The notes beneath the pieces were generated by a model. That model worked only from the letters and a program-made list of their open reading frames with translations. It did not search any database and had not been told where the DNA came from. The translations under genes were made by a program, and so were the position numbers. A stretch of DNA of 64,000 nucleotides, from NCBI GenBank assembly GCA_012934845.2, contig WNNJ02002846.1, positions 1-64,000 on the forward strand, read 5' to 3'. Origin of the DNA: Pomphorhynchus laevis (lineage: Eukaryota; Acanthocephala; Palaeacanthocephala; Echinorhynchida; Pomphorhynchidae). How positions within the stretch are numbered: the stretch's first letter is position 1; each line of letters begins with the position of its first letter. This document shows positions 1 to 13,800 of the stretch, piece by piece.

Positions 1-440
1 ATTGGATCTGGATCAAAGGAAAGAAGAAATTATTTTTGATATTTCGCTAACTGCTGTTAGCATCTTCAGAAAATTACTCATTTTCGTAAATAATATAATA
101 TATTATTTTATATTTAATATAAAATAATAATATATAAAATATAAAATATAATATATATAATATATTATATTTAATAATATAATTTTCTTGATTTATTAAG
201 TTCATTAAATGAATAATATAATTCCTGTTTTTATTCATCAATTGCTGGATCAGTGGCTCTAACTTCAATAATACCAGCCTCATTTGATTGCTGGGTTAAA
301 GTCTTTTCTCAACATTGTTTTAATAAATAATCAAAAAATTACATCTTCAGAAAATTAGTAATTTTCTGAAGATGCCAACAGAAGTAAGCGAAATATCAAA
401 AATAATTTCTTCTTTCCTTTGATCCAGCTCCAATAATTAT
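1..440. repeat. Foldback of the CTGAAGAT/GAAATATC repeat family
   Basis: The left arm (GGATCTGGATCAAAGGAAAG ... CATCTTCAGAAAATTACT) is the reverse of 350-435 (AATTTTCTGAAGATGCC ... CCTTTGATCCAGCTCCAAT). The A+T-rich 90-235 stretch lies between. Carries hammerhead-like cores at 42-69 (minus) and 366-393 (plus). Confidence 0.7.
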
Positions 441-673
441 TTATCAATAATGGATCAGTATCAATTATTTAAAAATCAAGGTGCCAAGGATTGTTTCATA
501 ATTATCTTCACTTCAGAAAAGTAATTTTCTGAAGATGCCAACAGAAGTAAGCGAAATATCAAAAGTAATTTCTTCTTTCCTTTGATCCAGATCCAATAAT
601 TATTTATCAATAATGGATCAGTATCAATTATTTAAAAATCAAGGTGCCAAGGATTGTTTCATAATTATCTTAG
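362..673 (+). repeat. Tandem duplication, period 163 bp
   Basis: 362-508 and 526-673 are nearly identical and contain the hammerhead-like repeat plus GGATCAGTATCAATTATTT and CAAGGTGCCAAGGATTGTTT. A recent local duplication. Confidence 0.85.
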
Positions 674-1676
674 AGCCACTCTTAGCTACCTACATATGAA
701 AAGGCGTTGATGTACATTAACCATATTTATTTGATTATTAGTATAGGTTGAAGAATATCAATTCTCGTCAGCAAACAAAACGCGTATCAACATCTTCACA
801 TTGATATTCTTTATTCCAATATATAAGATGTAATTTATCGACAATCATCGCTTTATTGGTGGTCAACGAAGTTATAACTGTGGTTCACTATATATGTTGA
901 TACTCTATTGAATTTGTTCCTGCCAATTCTAATCTCAAAGTTGATTTAGTAAATAAAATGAACAGGTGTTCCAAATTCAGCTTTTTAAGTTCGCAAGGTG
1001 CGTTTATTGTATCATGTTGACCATATATGTGTACAATAATATATATAATCAATAAAATATTGATGATATTTAAAAATATCATTACGAAAACAGCGATATT
1101 TCTAATGTTTATTCATGCACAGAAATTGTTCTCTAATGTTATGCGGCGATGAAAACCATTGTAAAATTTCCACGCATATAAAATTACTATAAATACATAA
1201 TAATTTGATAACAATAACAAACGATATTATTTGCCTGATAAATAAAGCAATTTGGTCAGAATTCGAAATGCCAACAGCAATGTGAGTATCATCTCATCAT
1301 GTAATATAATTCTTTAAGAATAATAAATTCATTAATAAAAAAATTCAGTATTCTTTAAGAACAATGATTTCAAACACAATGAATTTAAACAATTTTACAA
1401 TTGTTTATAAAACAATAGCCAAATAATTGAAAATCGTTTAAGTAATGTATCTCATCTTTAAGCATTAACTTTATAGTGTAACATCCTTTAATAAAAATCA
1501 AAAATATTATAGAATATAATATTTTTATAGAATGTAATATTATTAATATTAAAGAAAATATTAATTTAACCAGTTTAAATATTATATTCTGGTTATTATA
1601 TCATTATGAATATAAATGTTCATAATTAAAAGTGTATTTAAATAAATTGTTCAATTAAATAATAAATTATGTTCAC
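674..1676. other. No gene recognised (GOGAT intron)
   Basis: Somewhat less A+T-rich at 690-1020. The minus frame at 1082-888 has no splice context or similarity I can name. The next GOGAT exon is not here. Confidence 0.5.
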
Positions 1677-1813
1677 CTAAACGGCTGTGCCAGCTCCCAC
1701 GTTGGAAAGGTATTAGTTGCAAATCTTGCGTGAACTATGGCAAAATTAGTTATAAATAATGGATCATGTAGATCAAGATAATATTCCCATAACTGTGCTG
1801 CATCGAATCTTCC
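1677..1813 (-). CDS. GOGAT: GOGAT exon 7
   Basis: Forty-five codons plus 2 bases: GRFDAAQLWEYYLDL, then VHARFATNTFPTWELAQPF, a GOGAT signature. The acceptor is ctttag and the donor is gtgaac. The next exon should start within a (Y/V)LAHNGEINT motif; none is present between 1 and 1676, so it lies outside the window. Confidence 0.87.
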
Positions 1814-4800
1814 CTAAAGAGACGAATAAAGTTATATTTTTAAAGGAGATTTGTACCTTATAAACGATAATTTTTGCAGAGATACTGACAATATAGAATC
1901 TATCGATTTCTTCCAGAATTTTAGCAGATGCTTGTTTTCTAATCACTAACAACTAAAATGAGAATGTTTATTAGTAGCACGATATCAAAATTATAATTAT
2001 ATAATTATATAAAATATAATAGTTATATATAATAGTTATATATTGAATAATAATATATTACAATATTATATATTGGTAATATAATAAATACAGTCCTTCT
2101 CTGCATCCAGTAGTGGGAGGGATCTAGCACTGATGAGTCATTGTGATGACGAAACGTCATTCGTCATTCTTTCGTGCCTGGCTTACATGTTTTACAAAAT
2201 AATAAATATAATAATATAATAGCTAAATATATGATAGTTAAGTAGCTTAGTATAATAGTTATATATTGAAAAATATATAACGTATGACAAGTTTCAATGT
2301 TATAGTTTGTAGATAAAACAACAAAAATTAAAAGAATAAAAGAATTGCAATGATAACATCGTATCTTAATAAACACGAAATTAAAGTTCAATTTAGGATA
2401 ATTAAAAAAAACGTTTCTTAAAGGTTAATTAAGGATAAATTATTAAAATCAATTGCTTTAAAATCAAAGCTAGCGCAAACGCTAAATATAGAAATCTTTG
2501 ATGCATACAGATTTCCGTCTTTAATCGACATTGATCAGAAACAAAATTTTGGTTTCTGATAAACATACAATCGCTGAAGATGATGCCAGCTAGGCATCGA
2601 AATATTCAATTTAATAATTTTTGCGTTGGTTTTTGCCATCTTTCTTCTAATTTACTTGACAGTTAGATTTGAAATGCAGACATTGTCTACATTTTGAAAC
2701 ATCTTCCCGCCTGCATTAACTGGCGATAATTCTTAAGATAATCTTAGCTTTTCTTAAATTTTAAAATCCACAGAAAAGCATATTCGTAAAATCAGATTTA
2801 GAACAAGATAAATTAAATTAGTTGCAATAAAACAAAAGATAATAAAAATTAGACAATATATTGTATAAATTGTAAATATTAAAACTTATACTAATAAATA
2901 TTAAAATTAGTATAATAATTAGTCGCTAAAAAGATTCAGCATATACATTATTGTTTATGACAGCAGTTGAATTGCACACAAACATAAATTTATAAAATTT
3001 TAATAGATAACATTTTTATTAAATTGCATTAATAAATCTAAATTTTATAAAGATATGAAATGTATGTTTCGATATATTGATAATATATGTGTATTTAACT
3101 GTAATAATTTTTATTCAATAAACGAACAAATTTATCCAGAAAGCCTTATTCTTTACAAAACCAATATTAATGATAAAGAAGGTGTATATCTAGATATGAA
3201 CATTAAATTAACATCAATTAAAACTACTATTAATTTATATCGTAAAGATGACATATTTAAATTTACAAGAAACATTTTTTTGCATGAGCATTCATGCATA
3301 CCATATAATATAAAATATAATACATTAAATAATGAAATTTTAAGAATTGCAACAATATGTAATGATATTGGCTTTCTTCAAAATCATTTAAATAATTTAA
3401 TAGATACATATTTTTAACTTGGGTATTACCCAAATAAAATTAATTAGAAAATAATTAAGTATCTAAATTAATTAAGTATTAATTAAGTATTCTGTTTCAC
3501 TTCTATGTTGGGTCGAGGAACAAGAGCAGAAACCTAATAACAGAACAGATTATCTGAACTTTATTCTGATATTTAGAGGTCATAGAAAAGCTCTAATCTT
3601 ATGTAATCTTTATTAAAATCAGACAATGGTTTTATACTTTTTCTATTATTTATTATAAATTTGTACGATTCTAAGTTTAATTCAAACCCTTCAATAATGG
3701 TACTTTATAGTACCATCATATATATATATGTTCAATTGTATTAGAACATCTAAAAAAATAATTTTAAATTTTAATAATAAATTTTATCGTTACATAAATA
3801 TAAATTGTATAACATCTTATTACAATTATTAATTGTTAATTATTTAATTTTTATTTAGCTTTATTTTTAATTTTTAAATAATATAAAATACGCAGACTTA
3901 GTTATTTGATCCGATTAATCAATTAATTACCTTAAATATAAAAGTGGGCGGTTTAAATAAACAGTAATGTTAAATAAATTGTGAACAGTAATTCGCCTTA
4001 TATCACTCTAATAAGAATGATAAATTTTGAAATTCAGGTGATGGTTTGAGATACGGAGGAGTTTAGTGTTTTTATGATGTCAAGATACTATCGTAAATGC
4101 ATTCATCAACATAAATCTGTCATCAACAGAACAATCTGTCATTTAAGTATAAAATGCGTAGACTCAGTTAGTTGATCTGATACTATAGAAACGTCATTAG
4201 TATATTAATTGATCCGCCATTAGTAGCAATCCATCATAAGAAAGACTTTTTTAGTGACTCTTTACTGGTATTTTGAGAGATATGAAATTAAATATATTAA
4301 TAAAAATTATTAATTTATTTAATTAAATTAAATAAATTAAATAAATTAAATAAATTAATTAATGCAATTAACATGTAATATAAATTATCTTGCAACCAAT
4401 AGCAAGTGAAGCAATTTAAACGCTTAGCATAGAGCATTTTGTTGAGGTATTAAAATGTACAAAAATCAATATACGAATGAGTTTCAAATAAAATTTTCAG
4501 CAATATTGATTTTTACAAAAATTACCTGCTGAAAGAAATCGACTGTCGGGTCTTTTAAAACTACGAACACCTAAACACACAAAAAGTATTTGAATATATG
4601 TACAATTATTCTTAAAATAGTCACAAATTTTAAAGATAAATAGGCAAACAACTGTTTTACAACACTTTAGCAGTATCATGTTACAGAGGTATCAATCAGA
4701 ATTAAAATAAAGCATATTATTATCCTTTCCATTATTTGATGAAACTATTATATTAATTTTTAAAAAAGTTTGAGATCTAATATACATACAATTAAAAAGG

Positions 4801-7800
4801 ACTGCTAAGTACAATCGAAATATCAAATAAATAAAGTTCTTTTTGTATTCTCGGGGATGGTTCGCAATAAAAAAAGTTTCTTTTGATTCGAAAGCAATTC
4901 TCAACGATATTATTTTAAAGAAGAAATAAAGTGCAAGCTACAATAAATTCTGAAGTAAAAAATAAATACGGAAGAATTCACGTATAAATCGACTTATTTT
5001 TACCGCAATTCAGGATTTTGATTTCCCAGTAGAATTATAAATTACTTTTTAATTCTAAAAAGTAAATATGGGAGAATTCACGTATAAATCGACTTATTTT
5101 TACAATACCGCAATTTAGGATTTTGATTTCCCAGTTGAATTAAAAATTACTTTTTAATTCTAAAAAGTAAATACGGAAGAATTCACGTGTAAATCGACTT
5201 ATTTTTACAATACCGCAATTCAGGATTTTGATTTCCCAGTTGAATTAAAGATTACTTTTTAATTCTAAAAAGTAATTAAAAAGTAATTGTCAGTTGAAAT
5301 TAATTTTTAAGTGACAATTATACTTTTGTCACTTTTGTAATATTTTATTACAAAAGTGACATATTTTATTAGCTTCTCGTATAAATTTATTTGATCGTTT
5401 ATATCACACACAAAAATATCACAAATGAAGCGATATGATCTTTCAGCATCCGAGAATTTATCAGTTATATAAAGTCAAACAAAATCGTAATTTAAATATC
5501 TAATCGTAATTTAAATATCTAATCGTAATTTATATATCTAATGAATATGACATATTTTATTTAAAGTCGTGTTACTTGTAGAATAAAGGGTTCGTCATAT
5601 CTGGCGGCCGGACCAATCGCATCATTGTTAACCGGAACATTACGCCAACAAAGAATCTGAATAGCGCAAAATTAGAAAGAGCTTTCAAAAAGAGTTATAC
5701 CTCCAAACCATATTCACTGCATATCTCAGTAAATCTTGATTTAGCTATTATGACATCCTTTGTATCGGTAAATATTATACCGGTAGCATATCGGCCTTCG
5801 GGTGGTAAATCAATATCATAACTCTTTCTAAACAAAATATAGAAACAAAATACTGAAACGAATTAGTGAAATAAGTTGAAATACAAACAATAACATTGAA
5901 CTGATTCCAGTATAATAATTTAAGTCATTATCTTTTATTACAAATTTATTTCATTTTATAAGATAATATTTTAATTAAAATATTTAAATTAAAATAAATT
6001 TGTAAATAATTCTTCTATTTTTATTAAAACTTTTTTAATTATATTATTAAAATATTTTTTAATAGTTAGTCGATCGGTAACAAAGATTAGTTAATCGATC
6101 AATAGTCGAAAATTCTTAAAAATTAAAAAATCAGTAATTTTAAAGAAATATATAACTAAATTTATTGTCTTAGTCAGTAAAATAACAAATAGATAATGAT
6201 TGACGATAACAAACGCTTAACTTTGATATGCGATTGGATAAAAATTACATATTAGTCATAAATAAATAGTTAATTTGTCGAGTCTTTATTATTAATTAAT
6301 TTAATTAATTAACTTTAACTCAAATAATTTAATCGTTTATATTTATTTGCAAGATATAAAGATGCAACATTCACAACAGGATGATTTGATACCAAATTGT
6401 TATCTATATGGTATATATATTTGATACAAAAATGTTGTTTTCTACTTGCGTAGAAAACACAGCGATTAAAATTTGTTCAAATGCCTAATTTAGTTGATAA
6501 ATATTATTTGTAGACTATAAAACTGTATAAAAAAACTGTTATAAAGAACTGCTATAAAAAACTATTATTTGTATTTAAAACTATTATTGATCTACAAAGC
6601 AGAATTAGTTAGACGGTAAATATTTACTTGACAAAAGTGCAGTTTAGAACTGCTTAGGTGTTAGTACAGTTGAATCCAATAGCATGTGCATCTTCCAGGC
6701 ACAATTCTAATGCGATCGTATTTTGCATTTTTTATTTTTGGTTAATTCATTACTTGACTGTTGTTTAAATCAGTATTATTAATTGGTAAATTATATTTGT
6801 TAACTTTATCATTAATTTACCGTATGATCAGCCATATTATCTACGTACATCCTTGGATCGGCATATTATTGCAATGCCATTAAAGCATTGAAATCATCAA
6901 AAATTATATGAAATTATCATTTGCCCAAAAATTATCTTGAACTTGATTTCTTTTAATAACTACACTCCAGTAAAAATAATATTGATAGATTTTTAAATAA
7001 ACAACTATATCGATAAAACTTATATTTCATGTCATTTCATATAATAAAAATAACAATAATTTCATTAATTAATTTAATTAACTAATTTTACTCAAATAAT
7101 TTAATCATTTATATTTATTTCAAAGATATCAATATGTAACAACAAGTGGATGGTTTGATCTAAAATGTTAAAAAACGGTATATATTTGGTACAAAATTGA
7201 TGTTTTATATCGATAAAAATTCTATTTCATATAATTTCATGATAGAAAATGACAATAATTTCATGAATTAAACGGATTTTAAAATCTAGTTGAAACAGCC
7301 CATAGGGGGTAGGCGTCTGTGGTTGGCGCATTCCAGGTTAAGCTTCCCGACGAAGGTTGTAAAAAAGCATGCAGATTTATACTTTCCTATTCGTGATTAA
7401 TTAAAAAAAGTGGTATAAAATTCTTTCTTATTTATATACGTCACCAGTAGTTTCAATTCATATAACCACAATATGTGGAGTGACGAAAAAAAATTTAGCA
7501 TTTGCGCTGGAGCTTTGCTTGTGCTTTGCAATTGCTGTATACAAGCGTGTTGCTTGATCAGCAAACTCAGTCAGCTGACGATGAAGGAACGACAGCACAC
7601 GTGCTGCCCTGTGAAGCCACTGCTTTAGCAAACCTACCAGATGTAAGGCTGGAAACCGGTGGAGGATAGTGCGCTTAGTGACTTCCATTCAGAGGTTTAC
7701 TGAGGAGTTAGTATTGTCAAAGTTGTGTAGTTACAGCAGGGCCACACTGATGAGACCACTCTGTAGTGATGAGTAGACTAAGGTCGAAACGCCTTATTGG

Positions 7801-10800
7801 GAGCTAGGTGTCTGTGGTACGAGCATTCCGAGTTAAGCTTCCAAGCGAAATTTGTAAAAAAACATGCGGGTTTATAAAATAGCATACACAGTTGATAGAG
7901 TATGATATCAATTAAGCTATTGCCAATTACCTGATCTTTTTATCTCGTTAAATGTGTAGATACCTTAAAATGATACCTTAAAAAGTGCTTTTTTATAATT
8001 TTTAAAATTAATAGCATCCACAGTTTACTCATCACTACAGGGTGGTCTCATCTGTGTGGTCCTGTAGCTACACAACTTCGGCAATACTAACTCCTCAATA
8101 AACCTCTGAATAGAAGTCACTTATAAAAGCTTCCCGACAAAGGTTGCAATAAAGCATGCAGGTTGATACTTTCCTGTTCGTGATTAATTAAAAAAAGTTG
8201 TATGAAATTCTTTCTTATTAATAATATTAATAATATTTTGAATCGGAATGAGAAATGCTGAGTTGAAATATTTGTGAATGGTTTTAGGGCCAAACCAAGC
8301 TAAAAAACGTTAAAAACGTTTAAGATTTTGTTATCAATATTTCTTCCGCCAATTGTGGACATCGTCAGGATAAATTGTAAGTTCTTCATTGATTAGCCAA
8401 GAAAGTTCGAACAAGTTTGAACTTTCTTGACTAATAAATTAATAACTTACAATTTATACTGACGATGTCCACAATTAGTGGAAGAAATATTGATAACAAA
8501 ATCTTAAACGTTTTTAACGTTTTTTGGCCGTGTTTGGCCCTAAAACCATTCACTAATAATATTTTTGCTTTTTCGAAAATGAAAAAATTCAAGTGGTAAA
8601 AATATAAAAATATCAATTTCAGATGGTCAATTTCAGATGGTCAATTTTAGATCGTCATTTTCAGATCGTCATTATCAGATAGTCAATTTCAGACGGTGAA
8701 TTTCAGATCGTCATATAGCATTATATAATATAATGTTATATTATATGTAATATCTAAATTATTGTCGATATTATTTACAATAATAGTATCAATATTACAA
8801 TTAATATCAGTTCTTTTGTAAATGCATAAATAGCAAACGGAGAGTCTTAAAATGCATAATAATAAATTTATTTATATTTATAAAAATTAAAGCGAACGTT
8901 TATAAGGAATACGCAAAGTTATTAACTTATTAGAGTTGATAACGATACAATGGTAGAATTTAATGAACTTAATAGTTAGCTAAAAGTGAACTGAATAGTT
9001 TACTAAAATATTTTTAACAAGCAAAACGAAAGACATGAGTTGTCATGACAACACCGACTATAAAACAATGAAGGTTCACGGTTTCTTACACTGTTAGAAA
9101 GAGGATATCCAGGAGTTAAACAATTAAGTGTAAAACGAAATGTAAATACAATTTTAGAACAATTAAAAAGTTCATTATAAATTAATTTAAAAAAATTCAA
9201 AATTTTAATGTTCAATTAGATGACGTACTTCAGCTTTTGCTTATACAGATCATGAGGTATACGAGCCATTAATCCGGCGCCATCTCCGGTTTCTCTAACC
9301 GTGGCTCCTCGATGGGCCATACCAAGAAGCATAGTTTTCGCATTTTCAAGGAGCTAAATACAATATTGCCTATGTAGAAATACAAATCAAAAACACAAAC
9401 GCTAATCACAAATATTTCATGTAAATAAAATTTAAGTGCGGAAACTAAAGAGATACCAGTAATTACTTAAAATTCACTTAAGGTTAATCAGTTTATAGAA
9501 TAAGATCTAAAGATCTAATCAAACCATAAGATATGATTTGACACAATATTTTGATGTTATATCCATTTTTAATAATGTTGTAGCAAGTTATTTCATGACT
9601 ATAATTAATATTTTAAATAAAATATACGTTTAAAATATTTAAAATGATAAATTTATGTATTATAATGTAGATGACTATCTTTAGAAAATTATTACTTTCT
9701 TCGTTTTTCTGTTGAATATCCATGTATCGTCATCTGCTCCTTTTTTCTATATTTTAGAACAATTAGACACTTGATGGCATTCTCGTAATTAATTGAATTA
9801 TAAATTTAAACAATTTAACTTATTAGGGTTGCATGATGGCTAAAACCATATTAAAAATTGAATTGATTTTCATATGAATCCAATTTTTAATAAGCTTGCC
9901 AAATGGATTTAATTTGGCCTTTGGGGTTCAGATAGCTATAAGTGACCAACACAAATATATTATTAAGTTTGAATTAAAAAATCTATTCAAATGCTGCACG
10001 GGTCCGATGTGAAACTCTAAGCTGCTACAATTGATTATAGTCAAATTTCAAATAAATGAATGCCGGTATTTTACTAAAAATCTATGGGAAAAACCGCAAC
10101 TATCAAAATCTAATTCAAATTTTTTAATTATAATTCTAGTCGAATTAAAGTATGGCTTTTCAATATACATGATAATACATCATAATACATCATAATACAC
10201 CTATTTACGTCAAGTATAAACTTAAAATACATAATATATAATTTATTAATATTAAGTTAAATACAACGGTTTTATTACATGTCTGTTGAAATATAAAATT
10301 AAAATCCATAACGGTAAGGCAAGCGAAATCTACAGATATATACCAAATGAACATGTCGTAATACCTATGAATGATCTCATTTAAAATTTTATTCAAATTC
10401 TAAGATAATAGCTAGCTAAAACTGGCGAAAGTATTATTAATTTTAAAGTTAATCAGCGTCATATTCAATGAAATATCAATGCGTAGATTAATATAATATG
10501 TTCTACTATTAATTAAATTATAAGAATATTATACGAAGGAATACAATATATAATATGAATATTACATGTTATTTTAAACTACTGAAATAATATTGCTGTG
10601 GATTTTTTCGATAATATAATCCTCACAATTTGAATTCTCTATTTTAGGCCACAACTATATAGTTTCATGTTTTGTGGGCCACTTTCAGTAAAGTATATAT
10701 TAATACGCTGTTTTAATGCTTTCACAGTGTCAGTTTGTTTATTTGATGCGCCGCAATCACTTCATAGCTAAACACAATGCTCCTCTTTCTTTTATCGATA

Positions 10801-13800
10801 TCCGTATTTAAAAGACCATGAAGGTACTCTTTTGGGTAGAAATATGTAATTGGATTAGAAAATGATTTGCCTAAATTGTCACATCGTAAAGTTAGTGTTT
10901 TGAAAATGGGTTTGAAATGGGTTAGTTTGCTTTCGACTCCATAACATATATAAGATTCAATTAATTAGTTGAAAGCTTAGGTTGCGAACTCATTTTATGA
11001 AGGTGAAATGATACCATAACGGCTGTAGAAAGATCTTTGTAATTTCCGACCATTTCACAATTCCATTATTACATTTTATTACATCATGATCTTTAAAATT
11101 ATAGAAAGTGTCAGTTTGATCTAACTCTGTAAAAGGTAGATATTTTATATCTACCTTTTGGTTTAGGTTCAAATAAGATTGTAATAACAGTATAGTAAAC
11201 GTAAAACCATAAAACATTTAAAATTAAAAGTCAATTAGAGAAATAATTAAATTCAAAATTAAAGGTAAAATTAAAGGCTGGTATATCATTTCTATAAGTT
11301 ATAAAGTGCAAGCTATAATTATTAAGTTGCAAAGCTACTTATACTTTCAGAGAAATGCAATCCTTTATTGGATACAAATATAATATTAAAACTTAGTATT
11401 AATATAATATTAATTTTATTTTAATAGTTGATTATGATTGATCCATTATTGATAAATAATTATTTGATCTGGATCAAAGAAGAGAGGAAATTATTTTTGA
11501 TATTTCGCTAACTTTTGTTAGCATCTTTAGAAAATTACAATACTTTTTTAATGTGCATGCTTATATAAAAATGTTCTTAGCGATCACCGCTATTTGCTTT
11601 GGGCAGGTGCTGCTGTTGTTAGCGATAAACAGCTGATTTCACTATTGTTTGAATTTTTGATGCGATTTCGGCAACTTTTGAAGGTACACAAAACGCGAAA
11701 ATGATTATTCAAAATAGTTTAGAAACACAACAAAAATAATAACCATAATATTTTCATTCAAAATAAATAATTTGAAAAAATTAGAAAAAAAATAAAAAAT
11801 ATAATTAAAAGTACTATAAAAATTAAATAAAGTATACAAATTAAATAGAAAAGATTATTTAAACAAAAGAATCGTTTACAACATCTTTACAAAATATTTA
11901 AAATTACGTCAAGTTTATTATTCGGCATAAAAATATTAGAGTTTTTATGAATGTAATAAGCCTCAAGAATTTTTCTATTTAAACAATTGGTTTCTTTTAC
12001 TAAAACAACAATATTATAGTCAATATTGCGATCTAAATTTAAACTGGTATCCAATAGCGCCACTTAGTTCATTTTCGAGTGTTTATTTGTGTTGTTATAA
12101 TCTAGTCTCTACTGGCTGACCTGTTTGACCCACATATATTTTATCGCATTCTAAACAAGAAATTTTATAAACAACTCCATCATTATCATGTTTGGGTTTC
12201 TTTTTAAAAATATTGTGTTACTTCGGTATTTTGAAGTTTTATTGTTTGAAACAAATCTTTTGAAATTAATATTCTAAACATTTTTTATAAATGGTAATCC
12301 TATGTATTTCCTTTCCCATTCTGGGCCAAAAGCAACTTGTTTATCCTTTTTGGTACTTTTGTAGAAAGCCTTTTTTAATTACCCATGATGAAAAACCGTT
12401 TTTATTTAATAGAATTATAATTATCTTATTTGTTTCAAGCTCATTTATATCGGAAACAATCATCTTTTTTTGTATAAACAAAGTATTGGCAGTAGATATT
12501 TCTTAATCTAATAAAATTAGATTTCCTCTTTACGTGAATATCCTCAACGTGGATTTCGACGTAGATTTCAACGTGGATATCCTCTACTTAAATTTCCTCA
12601 ACTTGGGTTTCCTCAAACGTGGAATTCCTCAACTTGGATGTGGAGAATGGTTTCCTATAAAATTAAAATTATATTTCCCAAGTCTAATAAAATTAGATTT
12701 CTTATTCACGACCATAAAGATGTATATTCGTAGATTGGAAACTTGGAAGGTCTGATCCTTAGATCTTTAAGTCAAATGTCATTATTAATCCATATTGATG
12801 CAATGTGCTACTTTATTAAAGGAGCTTTTTCTACTTTATTAAAGGAGATTTATCTTGGCACAATTAGTAAGCTAACATGAAGTTAACTCACACTGGCATA
12901 CAGTAACAGCGAAAATGACTATGAAGAAATGATTTACATAGATTTTAAATTTTATTTTTGTATTTACGTGTTTTTAATAATGCACTAACTTTTGGTAAAG
13001 CACACAACACAATTTCTTGACAAGAAAAAAAACAAATTATATACAAAATTTTTCATGTCAGCCACTGGACCGGGCGTCGGGTCGTAGAGACAGTGCACGA
13101 ACCAAACCACTACAGGCATCGCGAACCTGGGCGACAGACCATAGTTCTCTTTCAGATAGCCCAAGGCGTTCTTCAGCAGTTTCAAGATTTGATCTCTCCA
13201 CCAGTATCGAGGTCTATATCGAGGTCTCTTTCCAGATAGTTTCGCATGGAAAACCCTCAGAGAAAGGCGATCCCTAGACATCCTCAGAACGTGTCCTAGC
13301 CACCTCAGCTGACTTTCTTGGATGTAACGAATCATCGTCATTACTCCGAGTCCATCCCGGATGACCAAATTTCTCATCTTATCTCTAAGGCTAAGACCGA
13401 CTATACCGCGAAGGAACCTCAATTCGGTCGCCTGTATCCGAGATATCATCCTTTCGGTCATAACCCAAAACTCATGATCATAGGTTAAGATAGAAACGAA
13501 GATTGGGTGGTAAACCGAAAGCTTAGCCCGAAGACTCAACTCCCGCTTCACCACGACAGACCTGTACAAAGAACGCATTGCTGCGTTAGCTGCACAAATC
13601 CGCTTCTCAATTTCCTTGATGTTCCTGCCGTACCTAGAAAACAATATCCCAAGATACTTGAAATCCTCCACATCAGGAAGAACTTTTTCCCCAATCCGGA
13701 TTGACATTTGCACCTGAATCCGAAACGAACACATAGAGACAGTCTTTGAGTTACTAACCAACATCCCTGCCGCTTGGCATTCCATCGAGAATCGATCTAG

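Noticed and set aside
3890-4180. Possible regulatory motif CGCAGACTTAGTTATTTGAT and its variants
   Set aside because: It is the end of repeat family A, found at many sites.
4692-4904. Minus frame of 70 codons between GOGAT exons 4 and 5
   Set aside because: Exons 4 and 5 join in phase without it and the peptide matches nothing in the family.
5020-5280. Possible CRISPR-like regularity
   Set aside because: Direct tandem repeat of about 100-105 bp without spacers; eukaryotic context.
7458-7688. A 76-codon minus frame with moderate G+C
   Set aside because: Lies inside the compound hammerhead-bearing repeat block; no domain recognised.
9003-9215. A 70-codon minus frame just left of GOGAT exon 2
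   Set aside because: It overlaps the intron after a good donor (gtacgt) and shows no GOGAT similarity. The real next exon is at 5827-5701.
12534-12755. 73-codon plus ORF with repeated NVDF wording
   Set aside because: Produced by a minisatellite.
13017-13277. Plus-strand frames across 13.0-14.5 kb
   Set aside because: Antisense shadows of the RTE reverse transcriptase.
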